Source: Hydnum rufescens UP504 (lineage: Eukaryota; Basidiomycota; Agaricomycetes; Cantharellales; Hydnaceae). From it: a DNA stretch of 64,000 nucleotides. The notes below the pieces were generated by a model. It was not told where the DNA came from and did no database searches. It saw only the letters and a list, made by a program, of their open reading frames with translations. Numbering within the stretch: position 1 is the stretch's first letter; each line of letters opens with the position of its first letter. A program made the translations under genes and the position numbers. Positions 55,770 through 64,000 of this stretch are shown piece after piece. The stretch spans positions 1-64,000 of the forward strand of contig MU129177.1 in the NCBI GenBank assembly GCA_014904985.1, read 5' to 3'.

Positions 55770-56580
55770 AGTGAATGGCGAAGGCAGGCTAGGCAGTGTC
55801 GTCGGGCCTTGGGGGGCGGCGAGCATGTTGGAATAGTGTATGTCGCGGTGGTCTACTCCCAATTCAGCAATTTCACCATACATGTCGTATATTCCCTTGC
55901 TGAAATAGATTCTCAAATTTTCAATTTATCCAATGAAGATACCACTTACACCAAGTCATCACCAAGGCGAACTCCTATGGGGAACGTGCCGCCCATTTTC
56001 TCCAAGAGGAGCACGGAGACATAAATCCTTGAGTGCCTCATCTCTGTGAGCTGCTTAGAGTCTTCAAACCGCCACTCTGGGTTCGAATCCTCTGAATCTG
56101 ACGATCTCCGAGTAGGCTCTCGTCGAGGGGCCGAAAGATTGTCCTTCCGCGAGTTCGCTTCGAACCATCCATAACATCGGGGAGTACAACGCCTTGGAGA
56201 CATTCCGGCTCATCATAGAACCAGGCCTCTCGGCAATTTCGGCCCGGCGCTTAGATTGCGCGACCTTAAGGACACAAGGGGGAAGATGAACCGAGAGGGT
56301 TGTTGCTGGGAGGACATGAACAAAACTGGAGCGGCCCCATCCTTTTTCTTCTCCCAGTATTAGCTGGACGTGGAGATCGCCAGTCTCGGGAAGTGTAGAA
56401 GGTGGCCTAGCTAGGAGTGAACGACCTGTAAACGACTTTGGGTGGGGCGCCCTCATCAAACCTGAGCAAAGGAACGACAATCCGATGTAAAATCATGGAT
56501 ATTGGCACCTTGAGTGTCGGTGATCAGACCATCAATGGTCAGTGCTAAAATTGCATTCAGAGCGTATCCAAAGGAAGACT
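55770..56580 (-). pseudogene. Kinase-like copy 7, truncated at the C-terminus
   Basis: Tail-to-tail with copy 6. The reading stops at about 55775, inside the C-lobe, where the sequence switches abruptly to the 3' flank of copy 6, so everything after the SLPSPFTG-coding word is lost. The N-lobe has several indels (homopolymer of five G near 56277; frame break near 56115). Confidence 0.8.
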
Positions 56581-56589
56581 AGTATGAGA

Positions 56590-57460
56590 ACATTGAATAC
56601 ATATAGATTCATGCAACACCAACAAACCAGTGTTTGATGTTTGAACAAAGTCCATACATGCGAGAGGAGTATCGGAACATCCCGAGAAACATGCGCTGAC
56701 TAAGCATTAAGTCTGGCATAGAGAGATGGCAGAAACTTACCTTGCCTGGTGGATTGATGGAAATGTCTCATTTCCACGTCATTGTCATTGGTGAGACTAA
56801 GCTTGATGTAGATGATTCCAATGTTTGTACCTATTTGTGCCCTAAATTTGACTTGATGACTCCGCTTGAAAACGGCTTGACTCGAACTTAAGTCGACTCA
56901 AAGCCCGAGCCGCAGCAACACTACTCATCCGTGCAGGAGGAGGAGGAGAAATCTTGTTTATATACCGCGTCCGGCTGCCGGCAGGCGCCGAGGGCGGTCT
57001 CGTACCAGTAGGTAAATCATCCGTGCAGGACAGAGTCAACCTGAGGTTGCCGAAACGGGTGTCATTTGCTTCCGAGCATCCGGGTTAAGACCATTCGAGA
57101 AACGCTTAAGAAGCACTCCAGCCAAACAGAAAACGGGTGAGAAACACCCCGGAACTCTGAGGAACACTCTTAGCTTCTTCTATTGCAGAAATCCTCTCAG
57201 TACAAACGTTTCTTGTGCAGCTGAAGTGGCCTTAAGCCAGTCACCGTCTAAGAACCAGTCATTTCTCTCTCTTTTGGGGGGAGGGGCTATCTTCTTATAC
57301 TAGCTTCTTCATTTTTGATCTCTCGTTCCAGTGGAGGCCCTTGACCAGGAATTTGCTGATTTGGTATTTCCATCGGTAATCGACAAACCAGCAAGTCGCC
57401 TCTCTCTCCCACTCTCACTCTTGTTGCATCTCCAACCTTCGAGACCCTGGCCATCCACGA
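56590..57460. promoter_or_regulatory. Upstream region of the serine protease gene
   Basis: About 870 bp without a supported gene. Direct repeats CATCCGTGCAGGA at 56928 and 57019; GGAGGAGGAGGAGAAAT near 56936. A TTATATACC near 56955 and CTTATACTAGC near 57293 could serve as TATA-like sites. Confidence 0.3.
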
Positions 57461-57463
57461 CAA

Positions 57464-59126
57464 TATGCCCAAGCAATTATCCCCGACCCCCAACCCCTAC
57501 CCGGGGGTTTTCCTCGACTTTCACGGCCTTCCATCCAACCCCAAATGTATCTTTCGAACCGGCGACCCGTGGCCGGTACGCGAGGGCTCGAGGCGCAGCC
57601 GTTTTTAAGGGAGGCACGTCCCATTTGTGTACACCCAATTCAAGACTCGTGGTTCGAGCTCAGCACACAAATCTATGAATCCCTGGATTTCCTTAATGTC
57701 CAGTGGTCAACAATCGATCCTGTACGCTTTGCCGAAGAAGGAGGAGAAGCCGGTCCACTCCACCTCTGGGTGGGCGTCGAACCTGGGTCTCTGTCTTTCG
57801 AGGACGCCCAGGCCGCTGCCGAGGGTTGCAAGAAGATCCTCACAGATGCTGGCTTCCCCGGCGTTGAAATTGCTTTCAGGGAGTCCATCTACACCCGGTC
57901 TGTCGGCCCACAGCTGCTCAACTACGTCCCGTATCGAGACCCCATCGCCCAAAATGCCGCTCCATTCACTCCCGCTCTTGGTATTCGAATTGCTCCCCTG
58001 AAGGCTCCTCATTTCGAGGGCACCGCTGCCCTGTATCTCCGCGAGAATAGCCAGAGCGAGCGAGTCTTCGTTCTAACCGCCCGCCACGTAGCACTCCCGC
58101 CTCCCATACACAACAATCGACTCTACACGCGCAGTAATTCCGATAGTCACGCTTCCAGCAAACCTGCTGAGAAGGTCATACTCCTCGGCACCCAAGCCTA
58201 CACTAAAGCCCTCATAGAGATGATGGGCGAGATTGAATTCCAGTCTCTCTCCATCGATGTATATCGGAACGAGATTGAGGCTTTGGGGGACCCTACTGAT
58301 GGCGAGGATGCTAAGATAACTTCCGCGCGCCGGCACTGGCAGAATAAGGTAGAGAAGGCGAGGCAGGCGATAACTGATATAAACGCTTTACACAAAAAAA
58401 TAACTGAGCACTGGACCAAACCGGAGCAGCGCGTAGTCGGTTACGTCCGTCATGCCCCTCCTATGTCCTTCGGTACTGGCCCCGAGCAATTTACGGAGGA
58501 CTGGGCACTTATCGATCTCGATGTTGACAAAATAGATTGGGGTACGTTTATGGGGAACGTTATTAATCTCGGTACGTTTCGATTTATTATTTTACCGATG
58601 TCGTCTAATCCAACTATGATATACAGGGAGCAGGATTGCGCCAGCCGAATTCTGGAAGAAAATGCACCCAGATCCCAATGGCCGCTCCTCCTTCAAGTTT
58701 CCCGTCGGTGCCCTTCTGAAAGTCAAGGGTGTTGTCGGAGAGGACGATTTATGCAGGCCAAAACAACTTGACGCCAACGGCGAGCCATGCCTACTCGTCG
58801 TAAAAAATGGTAACACCACTAATGTCACTCTTGGTCGTGGGACTGGTCTAGAGTCCATCGTTCGCACGATCGATGAGTATGGTGTGCAGATGACCTCAAG
58901 GGAATTCGCGATCTATCCCTATTCCCGCAAAGATGGCCCATTCTCTGCCCCCGGTGATTCCGGGTCGATCGTTGTCGACGGAAATGGACGTATCGTCGGC
59001 CTGCTTACCGGTGGATCCGGCGCGACTGACGCTACTGACGTAACTTACATCACACCGTACTACTGGCTCGAGAAGCGTATCAAGGATGTTTTTCCCGACT
59101 CCTACCTCTACCCAATGAAAAACTAG
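57464..59126 (+). CDS. Trypsin-fold serine protease-like protein, with an apparent one-base loss near the start
   Basis: Chymotrypsin-fold endopeptidase-like. Main exon open from 57545; His in VFVLTARHVALP (codon 58085-58087), Asp in TEDWALIDLD (near 58515), then a 63-nt intron (58573-58627, GTACGT...ATACAG) and an exon with FSAPGDSGSIVV holding the nucleophile Ser. The stop is at 59124-59126. Upstream, MPKQLSPTPNPYPGVFLDF and HGLPSNPKCIFRTGDPWPV (from 57464) look like the real N-terminus but are one base out of frame with the rest; the shift lies near 57585. Either a base is missing in the assembly, or this allele is damaged, or translation starts at 57545. No secretion signal is evident. 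The gene is flanked by two inverted pairs of kinase-like copies. Confidence 0.8.
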
Positions 59127-60060
59127 GTCAGGACACAACAGCGGCGACGCTCGTGAGGTGTCTTGTCTCTTTTCTTCTTCTGGCTTCCCCTATGCTAATT
59201 CTTCTCTTTCCATCAGGCCCTCCTTCCATTACGCTCGTTTGTATATCAGTCCGTTGTCAGTGCCGACGTGGTGGATCGCTGTCTGGGTCCGTCTCGTTTC
59301 TTTCCTTCCCTCTTTCGTGTAACCAATAGCTTTTATTAACGGTATAGCTCCCAGACTCGTTGACTTGTCACATATGTTCGTTCGGTTCCCTTTTTTTCTT
59401 CCTTTCCGTGACTGATAACTATGACGTTAAGGTCATAGACGACTTGATTCGATTAGCGGGTCCTCGTACGGCTACATCTTATTTTTCTTTCGGACATTTG
59501 CAACGTATCTTTGTACGATCAACCTCTCCCGCTCCTCACCAGGACCCCCATCACTCAGGTTGGCAGCAACTCAAGTGATCAGCATCTCCCGGATTGTCAA
59601 CAGCCCGACGCTCAGCATCAGGCCTCACCCAGCAATATCTCGCTGCGCAACACAAAAACTAGCCATAGCCCACGTTCCACTCGCAACCTCGCTCACGTGG
59701 TCCGTGAACCAGAGATCTCTGCACTGTGCTGGGATCCCCCCCCCCCCCCCTATCCTAGAAATGATTAATACCCTTTTTTGGTAATTTTTTTGAATTTTTC
59801 TCGGATTTCTTGAGTTTTTTTTTTTTTTTTCAAATTTACCTAGTACGTGCCCCACTGGGAATTGGGGCAATTTTTGAACCACTCTTCCATCTTTTGCGCC
59901 GGCGCCATGGATCAGACCAGATCGGATTCCTTTCAAAGTTTATAGATTTCAATTTCCACTCTCGTCCATTTTGCACACGTGGGTCACCCCCCCCAAAGAG
60001 CTCAGATGCCTTTGCAGTCCCCACCTTTGTTCGAAATGGCATTTCCCCTCATCTCTACCC
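59127..60060. other. Non-coding, homopolymer-rich
   Basis: 3' flank of the protease gene. A run of about 14 C lies at 59737-59751 and T runs at 59814-59831. Frames through these runs are not credible. Confidence 0.5.
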
Positions 60061-61700
60061 TCGACCCTTGTGACGCGTGACACACAGCTTGGATGCGTGA
60101 CTGCAAGTTTGTCGAGGACCGTACAGTAGTCGATAATCGATTCTCCCCATACAAACCAGCTATGAGCGCAAATACCGTGGATGTTCCAATGGTACTCCCG
60201 ATGTCTACTCGATGTTCTCCCTGCCTCTGACAGTCTTCCTTTCGGATAGGCTCTGAATGCAATCTCGGCACTGACCATACATGGTCTAATCGCAGATACA
60301 GAAGGCACCAGTATTCCCATTATTTTATCATCGTACTGTGGCACCACTCGATCTTGTTCCCTTTCTCAAGTTGGGCTCCCCGGCTGCACCCGAGCTGGAT
60401 CTCGTGCCGTTCATTCCCAGGCCACCTTCTACACTTCCTGAGCCCGGCGATGTCCACGTCCAGGTAATATTTGGAGAAGAAAAAGGATGGGGCCGGTCCA
60501 GTTTCGTTCATGAAGTGAATGTACTCCCGACGACAACACTTCCAGCCCATCTCCCCCCTCTTGTGCTCAAGGTCGCGCGATCTAAGCGCCGGGCCGAAAT
60601 TGGCCGAGAGGCCTGGTTCTATGACGAGCTGGAATGCCTCCAAGGCGTTGTACTTCCACGATGCTATGGGTGGTTCGAAGCGGAGCTCGCGGAAGGGCAA
60701 TCTTTCGCCCATTGGACGGGACCCAACCGGAGATCGTCAAGGACGGAGAGTTCAAACCCAGAGTGGCTATTTGAAGGCTCTAGGCAGCTTAAAGAGATGA
60801 GTGACTCAAGGAATTATGTCTCGTGCTCCTCTTGGAAAAATTGGGCGGCAAGCTGCCCAGAGGAGTTCCTCTCGCTGATGAGTTGGTGTAAGTGGTGTCT
60901 TCGTCATGTAAATTGTGATTCTGAGAATCCATTTTAGCAAGGGAATATACGATATGTATGGCGAAATTGCTGAATTGGGAGTAGACCACCGCGACATACA
61001 CTATTCCAACATGCTCGCCGCCCCCCAGGGCCCAACGACACTGCCTAGCCTGCCTTCGCCATTCACTGGCCGGATATATACGCACCGAATGATCGATACT
61101 GAGTCATGCGAGAAGACGAATGGGGAGACTTGGTTCCTCACCTGCATGCCAGGCTACATGGGTAAAAGGCATCGTGAGATCTCTTCCTACAGATCATTGA
61201 CCGGCAGAGAGTAGAATAGAATCTGCATGGTGTTACAACCTACACACTAGTTGCAGCTATACCTAGGGTTAGGAGAAATAATCGAGTGGGAGGCTGCTCA
61301 CGATCTGAATAGGGTGGATTGGCAGCTGCTGGACAAGCGTGCAGCAGTAATTGATTTTGGCATCCGAATGTAAATCCGAAAACTCGGCTTGCCCAGCAAC
61401 TCGGCGGCGGATCGGGATGGTATTATATAGATAAGAGGTTACGAACAACGGTATTATCAGTGGTGTAGGTGGGCTGCGTGCGTTGTCTTTTGTGTTGCCC
61501 CGGTTCACTTGCTTAGAATTAAGCGCCCACCTGACTCCGGTGTGGAGCAGGCAGAACATTCGGGGTATGTCATTTTGGATTTTTACGGACGTCATTTTGC
61601 CTCCCTGCTTCTTCCCCATACGAACCACACTTGTGCACGCGAGAAGTCAATAATTTCCTTTTTTGAGAATTTCTGGGTCCCGTCTTCAAATCCGCTCAAA
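60060..61700. repeat. Block shared with 54130-55760
   Basis: Second copy of the copy-6 block, with kinase-like copy 8. Colinear throughout with small indels. Confidence 0.85.
60250..61214 (+). pseudogene. Kinase-like copy 8
   Basis: The N-lobe is intact over a long span: VAPLDLVPFLKLGS, VIFGEEKGWGRSSFVHEV, LPPLVLKVARSKRRAE, GREAWFYDELECLQG and LPRCYGWFEAELAEG. A single base is missing in the hinge (near 60823; copy 6 has TCTCCGTGCTCC, here TCTCGTGCTCC), which ends the frame. The intron resembles that of copy 6. The C-lobe continues GEIAELGVDHRDIHYSN and HRMIDTES, so the DFG-like Asp-Ile-Glu has become Asp-Thr-Glu. The C-terminal tail is altered (CMPGYMGKRH). Confidence 0.8.
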
Positions 61701-61929
61701 CTGCCCAAGTAGCTGTGAAATATTAGTAAAATATTTCTGTTTATGTTATGGGCTTAAATCCCGTATTTACAAGGTTATTCCCCCTCAACTTGGGCCGGCG
61801 TTGAGTTGCGGCGCCGGATTTCCGGTTTTTGCTTCCGGATCTTGTGTCCGTGACCGGGTCTGGCCTTCACATTTAGGTAATCGCTCCTAACCTTAAACAC
61901 TATACAACAGCTGCGATGAGGAGAAATCT

Positions 61930-63480
61930 AGATTCGATGACATTTATACTTTAGTCCACTCAATCCCATGGTTCAATAATACATCCATCAGGAAGATTAT
62001 CTACGATGTTGTCTACCCATGAGCCCTGCCAAGCAGTAAGCATCCAAGCCTCCTCATTCGTCTTCTCGCATGACTCAATATCAATCATTCGATGCGTATA
62101 TATCCGACCAGTGATGGCGAGAGTAGCAGTGTCGTTGGCTGAGGCGGCGAGCTGTGGATGCGTATGTCGCGGTGTCTACCATTAGCATTCACATACATGT
62201 CGTATATTCCTTGCTGAATAGATCTCAGATTTAATTTATCCAATGAAGATCCACTACACAAGTCATCACCAAGGGGAACTCCTATGGAGCTTGCCGCCCA
62301 TTTTTCCAAGAGCACGGAGACATAACTCCTGGAGTGACTCATCTCCGTGAGCTGCTTAGATTTTTTAAACCGCACTCTGGGTTCGAACTCTCTGAATCTG
62401 ACGATCTCCGAGTGGCTCTCGTCGAGGGCGAGAGATTGTCCTTCCGCGAGTTCCGCTTCGAACCATCCATAGCATCGAGGCAATACAACGCCTTGGAGGA
62501 TTCCAGCTCATCATAGAACCAGGCCTCTCGGCAATTTCGGCACGACGCTTAGATCGTGCGACCTTGAGCACAAGGGGGGGAAGATGAGCCGGAAGGGTTG
62601 TATTGACTTCGTGAACGAAACTAGAGCGACCCGATCCTATTTTTTCTCCAAATGTGAGCTGGACGTGGAGATCGCCAGGCTCGGGAAGGGTAGAAGGCGG
62701 TCTGGGAATGAACGGCCTGAGAGCCTTTTCCGGTGCAGCCAAGGATCCCACCTTGAGGAAGGGAACAAGATCGAGTGGTGCCACAGTACGATGTAAAATA
62801 GTGGGAATACTGGTGCCGTCAGAGTCTGTGATTAGACCATGAATGGTCAGTGCTGAAATTACATTCAGAGCCTATCCAAAGGAAGACCATCAGAGGGTAC
62901 AAGGGCATTGAGTAGACATCGGAGGACCATTGGAACATCCGCGGCATTTACGCTCATAACTGTGCTGTACGCAGAGAATCGATTATCGATTACCGTACTG
63001 TTTTAAACAACTCATCAGTCACGCGTCACAAGGCTACAGATGAGGGGAAATACAGCAAAATTACCTATGGAACAAAGGTGGCGACTGCAAGGGCATCTGA
63101 GCGCTTTGGGGGGTGATCCACGCGTGCAAACTGGAAGAGGGGGTGGAAGTTGAAGCCTATAAACCTAGTAAAGGGGTCCATGGCACGAAAGATGGCAAAG
63201 TGGTTCAAAAAAAAAACATTCTTTCCCTTGCCACCCGATGACGCAGCTAAAAAAACTGGATTTCAAAGAGCACCCGCCCTCCGTGCGCTGCACCGGGGCA
63301 CTCTTCGCGACTCGCGCGCATCACAGAGACCAACGAACGACGAACTGTACCGCGTGGATTATGTAATTATGTCACAAGTTACCCTCCATTTTCGGAATCC
63401 CCCAATAAGGCCTGCAAAAAAACCGAATCATGTGATTTCCGGAGACGCCCGTTGGCGGCATCGCTCGCGTCTTCTAGGGA
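61930..63480. repeat. Block shared with 42960-44500
   Basis: Carries kinase-like copy 9 and the same long 5' flank as copy 3. The MITE at 42620 lies just outside the shared part on the copy-3 side. The first 400 bp of this block are unusually rich in one-base deletions. Confidence 0.8.
61965..62890 (-). pseudogene. Kinase-like copy 9, rich in one-base deletions
   Basis: The N-exon is close to copy 3 (APLDLVPFLKVGSLAAPEKA, LTFGEKIGSGRSSFVHEV, PPLVLKVARSKRRAEIA), then frame breaks. Between 62100 and 62300 nearly every short homopolymer is one base shorter than in copy 3, destroying the catalytic-loop region. Beyond 62100 to 61965 the end of the C-lobe is again well matched. Confidence 0.8.
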
Positions 63481-64000
63481 CTATCGCTATCGCCCATGAA
63501 CGCCCACCTCAAGTTTAATCTAGGCGTTATGGTCCCGTACAGTCGCGGGCCCAAGGACAAATATGGGAGCTCAATAGACCCTGTACCACCTCCCAGCAGT
63601 GCTGGGGTGTGGTACTCAGCTAAATTTTTCTTTTCCAGTATGCGAGGGGGCGGCTTTCAGCTGTCCCTTTCGTACGGCTTCAATATTTTCACTAATTGTT
63701 TCAGGCTTTTTCATTCTAGGGACTCCCTCTACACCCTGAGGCACCCCCCACTATGAAAACGACGTATGATCGCGGAATCGGAAGGATGAATACGACCACA
63801 AGTCCGATGAGCACTACACCACACCTCAGCACTGCTGGGGTGTGGTGATGAAGTATGTCTTTGAGCCCCCGGTCTTCTCCTACGCAGTGGGTGGCTTTAA
63901 GCCACCCTTTTCGCGGTGTTACTAACAACATTCATTATTCTCGCTTATGGGGACTGTTCCCCATGTGTGTCCCCACCTCGAACGATGATGACGACGGTCC
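63480..64000. other. Non-coding end with a short hairpin
   Basis: No gene supported. A hairpin at 63817-63847 has a perfect 9-bp stem (CACCACACC / GGTGTGGTG). The words CAGTGCTGGGGTGTGGT and CACTGCTGGGGTGTGGT occur near 63596 and 63830, so part of the hairpin arm is also a direct repeat 235 bp apart. Confidence 0.5.

Noticed and set aside
59730..59840. C and T homopolymer runs as a functional element
   Set aside because: Simple low-complexity sequence, likely with uncertain run lengths.

Overview
The window reads as nuclear DNA of a filamentous basidiomycete. Genes carry many short introns of about 45-105 nt with GT...AG ends. The gene set includes a DASH/Dam1 kinetochore subunit, a CE4 chitin deacetylase, a P450, and LIM genes resembling the N-terminal half of fungal Lrg1-type Rho-GAPs, and the transposons are of Copia, hAT and MITE type. 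An Agaricomycete such as a Rhizoctonia-like fungus is plausible, but the genus cannot be fixed from sequence alone. No rRNA, tRNA or CRISPR array was found.

Layout. 1-3240: the 3' part of a broken Ty1/Copia element with its 3' LTR. 3150-9150: a minus-strand hAT transposase gene, interrupted by a non-coding insert that was duplicated in tandem (about 2 kb per copy) together with part of the transposase. 9367-9700: a TA-flanked MITE that splits an unrecognised minus-strand gene. 11.6-21.2 kb: an ordinary gene island with chitin deacetylase (+), P450 (-), DAD1 (+), a 2OG-Fe(II) dioxygenase (-) and two adjacent RING plus coiled-coil genes (+). 21.4-34.3 kb: minus-strand LIM genes with Ser/Arg/Pro-rich middles and a shared C-terminal domain, comprising three substantial copies, a C-terminal fragment and a relic. 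They were amplified by a segmental duplication that also copied the end of the second RING gene. 34.3-38.9 kb: little that can be recognised. 38.9-62.9 kb: nine copies, in both orientations, of a small protein-kinase-like gene, all damaged as read. Mixed in are two further LIM relics, another MITE (42620-42939), a reverse transcriptase/RNase H relic containing a 51-bp minisatellite, and a trypsin-fold serine protease gene (57464-59126) between two tail-to-tail kinase pairs. The last kilobase is non-coding.

The gene island holds single-copy housekeeping or secondary-metabolism genes that show no operon-like logic, as expected in a fungus. The remaining two thirds is a fast-evolving accessory region made by repeated segmental duplication, inversion, microhomology-type junctions and small TIR elements. 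The most unusual content is the kinase-like array and the LIM cluster. Several duplicated stretches (6059-8024 and 62100-62300) differ from their partners mainly by scattered one-base losses, so local assembly error must be considered before any copy is called a pseudogene.
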